NCBI GenBank assembly: GCA_946478895.1
Contig: CAMLDY010000025.1
Span: 1-28,643, forward strand
Length of the DNA: 28,643 bases
DNA from: an uncultured Gemmatimonadota bacterium
GTDB lineage: Bacteria; Gemmatimonadota; Gemmatimonadetes; Gemmatimonadales; Gemmatimonadaceae
Reading direction: 5' to 3'
Shown: piece after piece, positions 8,327-16,500 of the stretch
How the letters are laid out: each line of letters starts with the position of its first letter
Numbering within the stretch: the first letter of the stretch is position 1
Notes under the pieces: model-generated
The model's database searches: none
The model's input: only the letters and a program-made list of their open reading frames with translations
Told to the model about the DNA's origin: nothing
Made by a program: the position numbers and the translations under genes

Positions 8327-9690
8327 TATGCCGTGGCCCAGGTGGTTAGATGTGGAACGAGTCGCTCGAGCTGCACACCGCGTGACGCCTTGAGCAGGAC
8401 GATCGCGTTGCGCTCCAGACGGTCCTGGAGCTGAGGCCACAGGTCGTCGACATCGCGCGCGGTAATCACCCGCTTGCCATCGTTCTGCTTCTCGAGCGCC
8501 GGCGCGAACTCACCGATCCCCGCGACGATGTCGGCACCCGATGCGAGTGCGAGCCCCGCGATATCGGCGTGACACTGCTCCGACGCCGCACCCAGCTCTC
8601 GCATCGTACCAAGGACGATTACCCTCTGTCGTCCGCTACCAGTGCCTTTGAGAAGCTCGATTGCGGCGCGCGTGGAACCGGGGTTGGCGTTGTATGCGTC
8701 GTTGATCAGAGTGACCTGCCCCAACTGTTCCCAGGACGATCGCATTTTCGGCTGCGGCATCTTCGCGATTCCTTCGGCGGCGACGTCATAGGGAACGCCG
8801 CATTCCCTCGCGACCGCCAGCGCCAGCATCGCATTCCTTAGATTGTGCAGCCCTCTGACCGGCGGCCGGATCGTGACACCGCCGATCTCGATGGTCCCGA
8901 GGCCGTCGGCGCCAATCTCCCAGCGATCGGGCTTCACATCTGCCGCACCGTCGAGTCCCGCGACTACGACGCGCCTGGCCTTCCCGCGCGCGGCCTCGGC
9001 GATCTCCGGCTGGGCTGCGGGCGCGATGCCGACCGCCACGCCGTCGTACGCTGCTGCCTCCTCGCGCAAAACCCCCGCGAGATCGCCGAGTCCCTCGAGA
9101 TGCTCTTCGGCAATCGAAGTAACCAGCGCGATGTCGGGTTGGGCGATGTCACGGAGGATCGCTACCTCGCCGGGGAGGCTCGTCCCCAGCTCGATGACCG
9201 CGACTTCCGCCTCGGGCGGCATGGCCAGCAGCGTGAGCGGCACTCCGACCCGATTGTTCAGGTTGCCGGTTGTCGCGTGGACGTTGTACGCGCGCTCGAG
9301 CGAGGCGCGCAGCAGGTCCTTGGTGCTCGTCTTCCCGTTGCTGCCCGCGACGCCGATGATCGTCTTTCCCCACGCTTTCCGCCAATATCTGCCCAGCGCT
9401 CCAAGCGCGACGAGAGTGTCGCGCACCTCGAACACCGGCACGCCCAGCGCCTGGAGCGGCGGCGCCTTCGATACGATCACCGCCGCCGCGCCGTCGCGCA
9501 CGGCGTCACGCAGATAGTCATGTCCGTCGAATCGCTCACCGCGCAGCGCGAGAAAAACGTCTCCCTTGGCAATCTTGCGCGTGTCGGTAGTGATCGCCGT
9601 GACCGGCTGTGACCCGCGTGGCAACTTGGCGGTCGCCTCGGTCTCCAGCGCGGCCGCGATCCGATCCAGTGTCCAGAAGCCGCTGCTCAC
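8326..9690 (-). CDS. murF: UDP-N-acetylmuramoyl-tripeptide--D-alanyl-D-alanine ligase MurF
   Basis: This is the final cytoplasmic Mur ligase, which attaches D-Ala-D-Ala to the UDP-MurNAc-tripeptide. The 454 residues carry the MurE/MurF-type N-terminal domain (DTRKIAKGDVFLALRGERFDGHDY), the ATP loop GSNGKTST at 116-123, and the C-terminal INDAYNANPGSTRAAIELL signature. The start is GTG at 9690, overlapping the murE TGA as GTGA, with AGGAG six bases upstream at 9701-9697. It ends in a TAGTG overlap with mraY. The D-Ala-D-Ala ligase (ddl) that would supply its substrate is not in the window. Confidence 0.97.
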   Translation of the reverse strand: MSSGFWTLDRIAAALETEATAKLPRGSQPVTAITTDTRKIAKGDVFLALRGERFDGHDYLRDAVRDGAAAVIVSKAPPLQALGVPVFEVRDTLVALGALGRYWRKAWGKTIIGVAGSNGKTSTKDLLRASLERAYNVHATTGNLNNRVGVPLTLLAMPPEAEVAVIELGTSLPGEVAILRDIAQPDIALVTSIAEEHLEGLGDLAGVLREEAAAYDGVAVGIAPAAQPEIAEAARGKARRVVVAGLDGAADVKPDRWEIGADGLGTIEIGGVTIRPPVRGLHNLRNAMLALAVARECGVPYDVAAEGIAKMPQPKMRSSWEQLGQVTLINDAYNANPGSTRAAIELLKGTGSGRQRVIVLGTMRELGAASEQCHADIAGLALASGADIVAGIGEFAPALEKQNDGKRVITARDVDDLWPQLQDRLERNAIVLLKASRGVQLERLVPHLTTWATA

Positions 9691-11156
9691 CGGTGACTCC
9701 TCTCCGCCGTCATCTCGCGCACGATTTCCTTCTCGTCGAATGGGTACGATGTGGTGCCGCGAATCTGGTAAGTCTCGTGGCCCTTCCCCGCCAGCAGCAC
9801 GATGTCGCCGTCGCGCGCGAGGTCGATCGCGCGCTGAATGGCAGCGTGTCGGTCGGTGATGCGCTCGTGACCCTTCGGTCCCATTCCAGCTTCGATGTCG
9901 TCAATGATCGCGTCGGGATCTTCGGTTCGAGGATTATCGCTTGTAACAATAGCGCAATCCGATGCGCTCTCGGCGATCCTGCCCATCAGCGGACGCTTTC
10001 CCTTGTCCCGGTCGCCGCCGCAACCGAACACCACGATGAGCTTGCCGGTGGTGAACGCCCGGGCTGTGGTCAGGCTCCGCTCCAGCGCATCCGGCGTGTG
10101 GGCATAGTCACGCAGCACTGTCGGACTGGTCGACAATATCTCGAGGCGCCCCGGCACCTGCGGCACGGTCTGGAGCCGCTCCGCGATGGTCTGCGGTGAG
10201 ACGCCACGAGCGCAAGCGGCAGCGGCCGCAGCAAGGGCGTTCTCCACGTTCACATCGCCGATCAATGGCAGGTGCACGTCGACCTCGCCGGAAGGGGTTT
10301 GCATGCGCCAGCGACTGCCCTCTGAGGTGAAGCGCACATCCCTGGCGCGCACATCGGCGTTGGAGCGAACCCCGAACGTCAGCCGTCGCGATGAGATCTT
10401 CAGCGACTTCCACTCTTCCGCATCTCCGTTGATGATCGCGGAGCCGTCCGGCTTGAGGTAGTCGAGCAGCCGCGCCTTCGCCTCGAGATACCGCTCCATT
10501 GTGCCGTGATAATCCAGATGATCGCGTGTAAGGTTGGTGAACACGACGACATCGAACTCCAGACCATCGACACGGCGCTGGTCGAGGCTGTGTGACGAAA
10601 CCTCCATCGCGATGGTGCCCACGCCGGCGTCCGACAGTGCCCGGAGAACCCGCTGCAGCTCGACGGGCCCGGGAGTCGTGAGCCCCGATCCTCCAGGCAT
10701 CGTCGCCCCGCTGCTGCCGACCAGTACGCCAAGAGTACCGATGGACGCGCTCGATCCGCTGCCATCATCGAACAGGTGGCGCATAATTGACGTCGTCGTC
10801 GTTTTGCCGTTGGTCCCCGTGACGCCAAGCAGCGTCAGATTGCGCGCCGGATCGCCATAGGCGGTTGCCGCCGCGGTCGCGGCAGCACGCCTGCCCTCGC
10901 GCACGACGATCGCCGGCAATCGAGTTCTCGACGGGTCCTCCACAATCGCGGCAGTCGCGCCTCGCTTCGCTGCGGCACCGAGAAAGTCGTGGCCGTCGCT
11001 GTTCCAGCCCTTCACGGCGATGAACAGCTCACCCCGCTCTACCTTGCGACTGTCGTCGGCGATCCCCGTCGTCGACGCGGGCAGCTCCCCTCTGACCTCG
11101 ACCAGTAACCCGCGCTGCTCGAGCGCGGTCGCAATGTCGCGGAGCACAACTTTCAT
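9687..11156 (-). CDS. murE: UDP-MurNAc-L-Ala-D-Glu--meso-diaminopimelate ligase MurE
   Basis: This cytoplasmic Mur ligase adds the third amino acid of the stem peptide. The 489 residues contain the N-terminal DSRKVERGELFIAVKG region, the ATP loop GTNGKTTTT at 114-122 and FTNLTRDHLDYHGTMERY. In the C-terminal domain, at about residue 406, is the motif DNPR (in TSDNPRTEDP). In characterised MurE enzymes DNPR marks meso-diaminopimelate specificity, against lysine-adding enzymes with other residues there. It also has the late GKGHETYQ motif. The predicted wall chemistry is therefore the Gram-negative A1-gamma type. ATG overlaps the ftsI stop as ATGA. Confidence 0.97.
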   Translation of the reverse strand: MKVVLRDIATALEQRGLLVEVRGELPASTTGIADDSRKVERGELFIAVKGWNSDGHDFLGAAAKRGATAAIVEDPSRTRLPAIVVREGRRAAATAAATAYGDPARNLTLLGVTGTNGKTTTTSIMRHLFDDGSGSSASIGTLGVLVGSSGATMPGGSGLTTPGPVELQRVLRALSDAGVGTIAMEVSSHSLDQRRVDGLEFDVVVFTNLTRDHLDYHGTMERYLEAKARLLDYLKPDGSAIINGDAEEWKSLKISSRRLTFGVRSNADVRARDVRFTSEGSRWRMQTPSGEVDVHLPLIGDVNVENALAAAAAACARGVSPQTIAERLQTVPQVPGRLEILSTSPTVLRDYAHTPDALERSLTTARAFTTGKLIVVFGCGGDRDKGKRPLMGRIAESASDCAIVTSDNPRTEDPDAIIDDIEAGMGPKGHERITDRHAAIQRAIDLARDGDIVLLAGKGHETYQIRGTTSYPFDEKEIVREMTAERSHR

Positions 11157-13198
11157 TCGAGCGGAATACTAAGCTGAACGAAGCTCCCCGGCGCAGCCAT
11201 CGTTCCCGCCGCGGGCAGCGTGCCATTCGCTGCGCTCGACTGAAGCCGAACGCGAAAACCCGCCGCATGGAGCGCGCGAACTGCCTGCCGAACGTTGAGT
11301 CCCCTCACGTCCGGAACCGGTCGCGGGGCAATCGCTATCGGCGCTGACTTGGGCCTCGCGGGAAGATCCACGACGTACGGCGCGGCGCCATCCTCGGCCT
11401 CGCGCGCTCTCACGTTTCGATTCGGATCGTAGGAATCGCGGTCTGGTTTGTCGACGCCGCTGCTGGCGAACTCTGACGACACCGGCTCGTCATGAGCGGC
11501 TGCTGACGATGCGAGGGCGCTTTTCGTCGGGACGATCTTCTCCGACGCCGCCAGATCGTCGCGATCGAGTGCTGCGTCGCGCGCGGCCAGCGCGGCGCGT
11601 AATACGATCTTCGTCACGGGGGCGGCGATGTCGCCGCCGCCGTAGTGGCCGCCCCGCGGGTTATCGATCTTTACCAGAACCACGTACTGAGGATCGGTGC
11701 CCGGGAAGAGTCCGACGAACGAGGCCGTGTAGCTTCCGCGGACATAACCTTCGTTCACCGAAGTCCGCCGCGCGGTACCGCTCTTTCCAGCGACGTCGAA
11801 GGTGGCAAGGTCCGCCTTCGTCGATGTGCCTTCCTGAACCACCGCCAGCATCATCTGCTGCACCGTCCGCGCAACTTCGCCCGACATCACTCTCCGGATC
11901 GGCTTCGGCTCGGCGCGGTACAGGATCTTGCCTTCGGGAGACCGGATCTCCTTCACGAGGTGCGGCTCCATCAACTCCCCGCCGTTTGCGATCGCCGAGT
12001 ACGCGGTCACCAGCTGCAATGGCGTCACAGCGATCTCGTAACCCATCAGGATCGACGCGCTCGTTTGCTTCGACCATTTGTCCGGCTCCTTCAACGTTCC
12101 GGGCGATTCGGCCGGGAGAGGCACACCCCACTGCATTCCGAAGCCCAGGTCACGAAACGTCTCGTACTTCTGGCGCGGCGTGAGCCGCTGGCCGAACTCC
12201 ACGATGCCGATGTTGCTCGAGTACCGAATCACATCTGCGAGCGACAACGACGCGGCCTTGTGCACGTCGTTGATCACCCGCCCATCGAGCTCGAGCCGGC
12301 CGTTGTGGGTATCGACGATGTCGGTTGGCCGCGCGCGACCTTTCTCCAGCAACGACGCAGCGACGAACGGCTTGAGGGTCGAGCCTGGCTCGAACGGCTC
12401 CGTTACCGCGGTGTTCGAGAAGCTGGTGCGCCCCACCCGATTGCTGGCGAGCGCGAGTATCTCACCGGTGTGCGGGTTCATCGCCACGATGTCACCGCCA
12501 TCCGCCTGCAGGCTGTCGACCGCCAGCGACAGCTGTCGCTCGCAGATGTCCTGGAGCGCGTTGTTGATGGTCAGCATCACCGTCGACCCGGGCTTCGGCT
12601 GATCCGTCCAGCCGTCGGGTGAATCGAGCGGCCGGCCATCGCGATCGCGCGCCAGCCGGGTCTTGCCCGAGTCGCCGCGAAGAATCGTGTCGAGCGCCAG
12701 CTCCAGCCCGCCGACGGGGCGTCCCTGACCGTCGAGCGTTCCGACGATGTGCTTGATCCCCGCCGAGCTGGCGTAGACGCGCTGGAGGACGGGCGTGAGA
12801 TGGATTCCGTTGATGTTGGAGATCGACGCCACATCGGAAGCGCTGTAGAGTCCGGGCAGATCGATCCAGCGCCGGCGCCGGGCAATCGCGGCGCGCAGCG
12901 CGTCGGCATCCACGCTCGCCCGGCGCAGCGCGCGAATCACGAAGCCGGTGTCTCGAACTTCAGGAAGCGCGATCGCCACTTTCGTCATCGCTCGGCTCTC
13001 GACCAGCATGTTGCCGCTCGCATCGAGGATGTCCCCGCGCGGCGCCGACAACGCGGACGCGACGAAGTGTTGCCGCGTCGCACGCGCCGCCCACTGCTTG
13101 CCGTCAACGACCTGTACCTTCGCCGCCCGGGCGACCAGTGCCAGCGCGAACAGCACGAAGAAGCCGTGTACGATGGCGACGCGGCTAGGGGCTTTCAT
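11153..13198 (-). CDS. ftsI: Septal peptidoglycan transpeptidase FtsI (PBP3) with C-terminal PASTA domain
   Basis: This class B penicillin-binding protein cross-links septal peptidoglycan in partnership with FtsW. It has 681 residues, longer than many Gram-negative FtsI proteins because of a C-terminal extension. The order is: one membrane segment at about 7-27, a dimerisation domain beginning near SAPRGDILDASG, the transpeptidase domain with catalytic S273 in STLK (273-276), SSN (327-329) and KSGT (472-475). A low-complexity linker follows at about 545-625, then one PASTA domain at about 625-680 (PDVRGLNVRQAVRALHAAGF). PASTA domains bind unlinked peptidoglycan or lipid II in other proteins; that function here is inferred. 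ATG overlaps the end of ftsL by 14 bases. Confidence 0.96.
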   Translation of the reverse strand: MKAPSRVAIVHGFFVLFALALVARAAKVQVVDGKQWAARATRQHFVASALSAPRGDILDASGNMLVESRAMTKVAIALPEVRDTGFVIRALRRASVDADALRAAIARRRRWIDLPGLYSASDVASISNINGIHLTPVLQRVYASSAGIKHIVGTLDGQGRPVGGLELALDTILRGDSGKTRLARDRDGRPLDSPDGWTDQPKPGSTVMLTINNALQDICERQLSLAVDSLQADGGDIVAMNPHTGEILALASNRVGRTSFSNTAVTEPFEPGSTLKPFVAASLLEKGRARPTDIVDTHNGRLELDGRVINDVHKAASLSLADVIRYSSNIGIVEFGQRLTPRQKYETFRDLGFGMQWGVPLPAESPGTLKEPDKWSKQTSASILMGYEIAVTPLQLVTAYSAIANGGELMEPHLVKEIRSPEGKILYRAEPKPIRRVMSGEVARTVQQMMLAVVQEGTSTKADLATFDVAGKSGTARRTSVNEGYVRGSYTASFVGLFPGTDPQYVVLVKIDNPRGGHYGGGDIAAPVTKIVLRAALAARDAALDRDDLAASEKIVPTKSALASSAAAHDEPVSSEFASSGVDKPDRDSYDPNRNVRAREAEDGAAPYVVDLPARPKSAPIAIAPRPVPDVRGLNVRQAVRALHAAGFRVRLQSSAANGTLPAAGTMAAPGSFVQLSIPLE

Positions 13199-13493
13199 TG
13201 CCCTCTGCTCTCGGAAGAATCACGACCTGCCGATCGGTTGGAATGTGCATGCCAAGACGTTGTTCGACCGTTGCGCCGAGGGTCTGACGCGTGGACGCCG
13301 CGCGAATCTCGCTCTCGAGATGCGCCCGGTCGCTGGCGAGTGAGCTCCGCTTCGCATCGAGCGTTGCCAGCCGCTCCGACTGTGCGATGCCGATGGTGCG
13401 CCTCCACACTATTGCGAGCGCAACTACCACGAAGGCAGCAAGGACCATCGCGACCAGAGTGCGGCCGCGAAACTTTACGCCGCCTTTCGCCAT
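13185..13493 (-). CDS. ftsL: Cell division protein FtsL (small bitopic coiled-coil protein)
   Basis: This small division protein joins FtsQ and FtsB-like partners to activate FtsW-FtsI. From the ATG at 13493 it has 102 residues: a basic N-terminus (MAKGGVKFRGR), one membrane segment at about 12-32, then a heptad-like helix (SERLATLDAKRSSLASDRAH) and a short tail with RLGMHIPTDRQVV. This is the normal FtsL layout. A longer open frame to 13643 reads back through rsmH and has no FtsL features, so I reject it. The gene overlaps the rsmH end by 19 bases and the ftsI start by 14. FtsL sequences diverge strongly, so the call depends on topology and place between rsmH and ftsI. Confidence 0.88.
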   Translation of the reverse strand: MAKGGVKFRGRTLVAMVLAAFVVVALAIVWRRTIGIAQSERLATLDAKRSSLASDRAHLESEIRAASTRQTLGATVEQRLGMHIPTDRQVVILPRAEGNESP

Positions 13494-14407
13494 GCTCTCA
13501 GTCTGGCGCTGCGGGCGCGCGGATTCGTTGCGGTCTCTTCGACCGACGCCGTCACCGCCCGCCTGGTGACGACTTCGCCGAGCGCATGGCCGCGGCAGGT
13601 GCAGTGGAGCTGCTTCGGCGGACAGATGCAGGAGAGACTCCACTCGCGCATGGTATGCTTCACCAGCCTGTCTTCGCCGGAGTGATACGAGATGATCGCC
13701 ATCAGCCCGCTGGGCTCGAGCCGATCACGCAGCGTTGGCAGGGCACGCTCGAGCGACGACACCTCGTCGTTCACGGCTATCCGCACCGCCTGGAAAAGTC
13801 TCGCGAAATCGCCGGGCCCGGATCGCGCGCCGAGCGCGCCACGGATCGCATCCACCAGATCGTCGCTCACGCGCATGGGCTTTCGATCTCGGCGACGGGT
13901 GATCTCACGGGCGATTCGACGGGCGCGCGGCTCGTCTCCATATTCGTGGAAAATTCGGCTGAGTTCGGCTTCATCGAGGGAGTTCAGCAAATCGGCGGCG
14001 GTGCCGGTAGAGCGACGGTCCATCCTCATGTCGAGTAACGCGCCAGGCCGAAAAGAGAAACCTCTTTCGTCGGCGTCGATCTGGTGGGAGGACACGCCGA
14101 GGTCGGCGAGGATGCCGTTGAACGACCGGCCGGCGAGCCCGGGAATCGAGTCCAGGTCGCCAAAATTGCCCCGGAACGCGAGAAAGCGGCCGGACGCCTC
14201 GTAGGCCGCCAGCCGCTTTCTCGCTTCCACTATCGCCGCGTCATCGCGATCGATTGCGACGACCGCGGCACCGCTTGAAAGGAGGGCCTCTGAATGGCCT
14301 CCGCCGCCTAACGTGCAATCCAGAATCAGCGGCGCACCCTTGAACAGCTCGACTACCTCCTCGACCATGACCGGCGCATGGTAGGAGCTGTCCCACCTGC
14401 CGGCCAT
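13475..14407 (-). CDS. rsmH: 16S rRNA (cytosine(1402)-N(4))-methyltransferase RsmH (MraW)
   Basis: This SAM-dependent enzyme methylates N4 of C1402 in 16S rRNA in the decoding centre. Features are the N-terminal YHAPVMVEEVVELF, the SAM-binding loop LDCTLGGGGHSEALL, FNGILADLGVSSHQID, the DERGFSFRPGALLDMRMD block and ISYHSGEDRLVK near the end, all diagnostic. I use the ATG at 14407 (310 residues), which puts eight residues before the conserved YHAPV. A GTG at 14425 that overlaps the upstream stop as GTGA would add six residues and fits the junction style of this cluster. Neither start has a clear Shine-Dalgarno. The usual upstream neighbour mraZ is absent; a secreted TPR gene sits there instead. 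Confidence 0.95.
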   Translation of the reverse strand: MAGRWDSSYHAPVMVEEVVELFKGAPLILDCTLGGGGHSEALLSSGAAVVAIDRDDAAIVEARKRLAAYEASGRFLAFRGNFGDLDSIPGLAGRSFNGILADLGVSSHQIDADERGFSFRPGALLDMRMDRRSTGTAADLLNSLDEAELSRIFHEYGDEPRARRIAREITRRRDRKPMRVSDDLVDAIRGALGARSGPGDFARLFQAVRIAVNDEVSSLERALPTLRDRLEPSGLMAIISYHSGEDRLVKHTMREWSLSCICPPKQLHCTCRGHALGEVVTRRAVTASVEETATNPRARSARLRAWRKAA

Positions 14408-14421
14408 GGTTTCAGAGTCGA

Positions 14422-16125
14422 TCACTTACAGAAGCGCTTCACCTCATTGTCGACGGCGGGCGTGAACTGCGGAATCGCCGTCATGAGCTGAGCGGCCTCC
14501 GTCGGGTATTTCTGTCCGCCTGCCGGCAGATTCATCGAGGCGAGGTTGAACGCATCACGAGCCATCCGGGCCAGATCGCAGCTCTTCCGCTCGTTGGCGT
14601 CGATCGTTGCGCTCTGACCCAGCGAGAACGCGCTGGCGCCGAGGAGGAACTTGGCGTCCGCCGAGCTCTGGAGCTGATCGGAGAGCTGGAGGAACTTGAT
14701 CGCCCGCTGGAAATCGGCGCGGTCCTTCGAGGCCTGGCCCGCCTTGTAGGCGTTGCTGCCCTGCTGCAGCGCTAGCTGCGACAGAACGTTCGGGTCCGCC
14801 CCGTTGGTCTTCGCGGTGTTGAGCGTCGTGACGACATCATCGTACTGATTGAGCGCGCCCTGAATGGTCGCCAGGAGATAATAGGCCTGGGCGTTCTTGG
14901 GATCCGCGGTCACCGCGCGCTTCGCCGCATCGACGGCTTGCTGGAGCTGTCCGGACTTGTAGAGCGAGTTCGCGGTGATCAGCGAAAGCTTCGGATCGTT
15001 CGGGAATTTCTTCGCCGCGAGACTCGCGACTTCCGAGGCTTTCTGCGGCTGGTTGATGGTCGTGTAGGCCGCGGCAAGACGCGTGTAGTAGTCCGCGGTT
15101 GCCGCCGAAGTGTCCACGCGCGCCAGCTCGAGACCGACATTGATTGCCGCCTCGTAGGTCGCCGTACGCGTCGCCGGCACTGTGTCCAGACCGGCGGCGT
15201 TCAGATAGACCAGCCACGCAAGGTTCAGGAGCGCCGGATCTCCGGGATTGTTCTGGAGAAGGTCGCGAACCAGCGGAATCGCCTGCGGAGCGTGGCCCAT
15301 CGCCGCGTACTCGTTCACGACATCCTGAAGCAGCCGGATGTTGGTCGGATCCGCGGCGGCCAGGCGACTCAGTACCTCGAGGCGCTTGGTGGTATCGTTG
15401 CGGGCGCGGTAAGCCTCGGCGAGCATCTTGAGCGCCGGAGTGTTCCGTGGATCACTCGCGCTCACGCGTTCGGCGACAGCGACCACCGAGTCCTGATTCT
15501 TGAGTCCGTTGTAAGCCTCGGCGAGGCAGATGCCAAGGATGTTCGCATTGGGATTGCCGTTGAGGCCCTGTCTGGCGGCAGCTACGGCTTCCTGATACTT
15601 GCCCTGGACGACGTTGTTATGGCACTGCTCCTCGGCGGGGAGCTGCTTGCGAGCGTCCTTGATCTCGCGCGCCACCTGGCTGGCGGCATCGTCCAGCTTG
15701 CCCGCCTGCGCGCTGGCGAGGATTTGTCCCTTCGTCATGTCGCGGGTGATGATGAGCCGCGCATCGATCTTGTAGCCCGTCGGCGTCCTGGCGACGGTGC
15801 CCTCGATGTACTGGGGCGCGCGTACGAGCGTGGCGAGGGCTTTTGCATCGCCCGGAGCCAGCGCCTCGGTCGTCGAGTAGCCGGAGGAGATGAGACTGTT
15901 GTTGATATCGTTCTTTGGAACGACAACCAGGTCACGCAGATTGGTCTGCTTGGTGAGCTGGTTGCGAATCGCTTCAGCAGCCTGGACGCCAAGGTCCTTG
16001 TCGGCGCTCTGGAGCGTGGGGATCATCACACGGTCTCCTGTCTTGCCTTGCGCGGCCAGGGGAGCCGCGGCGAGCAGGGTGAGCAGCGCGACAGAAAGAC
16101 CTGATTTACCAATACGTGCCTTCAA
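14422..16125 (-). CDS. Secreted TPR-repeat protein with TolB-like N-terminal region
   Basis: I do not recognise a named family for the whole protein. I start it at TTG (16125) because GGAGGTT lies at 16138-16132, six bases upstream, and because this gives an ideal signal peptide. That peptide has basic MKARIGKS, a hydrophobic stretch and cleavage after APLAA, before QGKTG. An upstream in-frame ATG at 16152 with GGGAGG also exists, but it would put acidic residues before the signal core. The product has 567 residues. Residues about 26-170 look like the nucleotide-free alpha/beta fold of TolB-N/FlgO-type periplasmic proteins (RVMIPTLQ, VVPKNDINNSL, YIEGTVARTPTGYKIDARL). The rest is a series of TPR helices, ending in a conserved-looking FCK tail. 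Export to the periplasm and a scaffold role are inferred. It occupies the mraZ position immediately before rsmH. Confidence 0.8.
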   Translation of the reverse strand: MKARIGKSGLSVALLTLLAAAPLAAQGKTGDRVMIPTLQSADKDLGVQAAEAIRNQLTKQTNLRDLVVVPKNDINNSLISSGYSTTEALAPGDAKALATLVRAPQYIEGTVARTPTGYKIDARLIITRDMTKGQILASAQAGKLDDAASQVAREIKDARKQLPAEEQCHNNVVQGKYQEAVAAARQGLNGNPNANILGICLAEAYNGLKNQDSVVAVAERVSASDPRNTPALKMLAEAYRARNDTTKRLEVLSRLAAADPTNIRLLQDVVNEYAAMGHAPQAIPLVRDLLQNNPGDPALLNLAWLVYLNAAGLDTVPATRTATYEAAINVGLELARVDTSAATADYYTRLAAAYTTINQPQKASEVASLAAKKFPNDPKLSLITANSLYKSGQLQQAVDAAKRAVTADPKNAQAYYLLATIQGALNQYDDVVTTLNTAKTNGADPNVLSQLALQQGSNAYKAGQASKDRADFQRAIKFLQLSDQLQSSADAKFLLGASAFSLGQSATIDANERKSCDLARMARDAFNLASMNLPAGGQKYPTEAAQLMTAIPQFTPAVDNEVKRFCK

Positions 16126-16195
16126 TGGTATAACCTCCAAATCGGTAAACATTCTTACCCCACCTCCCGATCCGTGGGTCCCTGGTTTCATGAAA
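16126..16195 (-). promoter_or_regulatory. Leader between tRNA-Val and the TPR gene, with two ribosome binding sites
   Basis: These 70 bases separate the tRNA 3' end from the TTG start of the TPR gene. They contain two Shine-Dalgarno-like sequences: GGGAGGTG at 16168-16161, ten bases before an ATG at 16152, and GGAGGTT at 16138-16132, six bases before the TTG at 16125. A small inverted repeat (CCCAC with GTGGG) covers the first site and could fold over it. I see no -35/-10 pair good enough to call a promoter here. Processing of the tRNA 3' end would leave this leader as the 5' end of the downstream message. Confidence 0.45.
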
Positions 16196-16269
16196 TGGGC
16201 GAGGAGGGACTCGAACCCCCGACATCCTGCGTGTAAGGCAGGCGCTCTAACCAACTGAGCTACTCGCCC
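16196..16269 (-). tRNA. tRNA-Val (anticodon UAC)
   Basis: The reverse strand folds into a full cloverleaf. It has a 7-bp acceptor stem (GGGCGAG with CTCGCCC) and discriminator A at 16196. The D arm contains AGCTCAGTTGGTTAGAGC. The anticodon stem is CCTGC/GCAGG around loop CTTACAC, giving anticodon TAC (UAC, valine, reads GUA). The T arm has the TTCGAGT loop. The 3' CCA is not encoded and must be added enzymatically. It lies 24 bases after the stop of the 65-residue membrane protein gene and on the same strand as everything else, so it may be processed out of a longer transcript. Confidence 0.97.
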
Positions 16270-16293
16270 GGTGCAGAAAGCGAGCCCGTGCCC

Positions 16294-16491
16294 TCACCGG
16301 AGAATGGCCAGCGGCACAAGCACGCAATACCCGATAACAAGCAGGATCGGGGCGAGCGTTTCGCCACCGCGCGCGAGATCGGCGAAGCCGGCGAGCAACA
16401 CTACTGTAGCGATGACCCAATACACCCATGACCGGCGCGATCGGGGTTCCCGGATCGCTCGCGGACCGCTGGCAAGATCGGTTTTGGCCAT
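16294..16491 (-). CDS. Small two-helix membrane protein, function unknown
   Basis: This 65-residue protein has a basic N-terminus (about 1-20, with REPRSRR) and two hydrophobic segments at about 21-40 (SWVYWVIATVVLLAGFADLA) and 47-64. They are separated by a short RGGET turn, so it should form a helical hairpin in the cytoplasmic membrane with both ends probably cytoplasmic. I do not recognise a family. The ATG at 16491 has no Shine-Dalgarno, but a near-consensus promoter ends only ten bases upstream, so the message would be leaderless or nearly so. It precedes tRNA-Val by 24 bases and may share its transcript. Composition and promoter placement support a real gene, but at this length it could still be chance. 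Confidence 0.6.
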   Translation of the reverse strand: MAKTDLASGPRAIREPRSRRSWVYWVIATVVLLAGFADLARGGETLAPILLVIGYCVLVPLAILR

Positions 16492-16500
16492 AAGCGAGGT

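Noticed and set aside
8327..8440. N-terminal extension of mraY by 38 residues
   Set aside because: Reads into the end of murF; GTG at 8326 gives the conserved MLNYLL start.
13494..13643. N-terminal extension of ftsL by 50 residues
   Set aside because: Shadow of the rsmH coding region; ATG at 13493 gives normal bitopic FtsL topology.
12749..14038. 429-residue plus-strand open frame
   Set aside because: Antisense to ftsI, ftsL and rsmH, which have full catalytic motifs; no domain or ribosome binding support.
16126..16254. Extension of the TPR gene into the tRNA
   Set aside because: The extra residues are translated tRNA-Val sequence; the signal peptide begins at the TTG at 16125.
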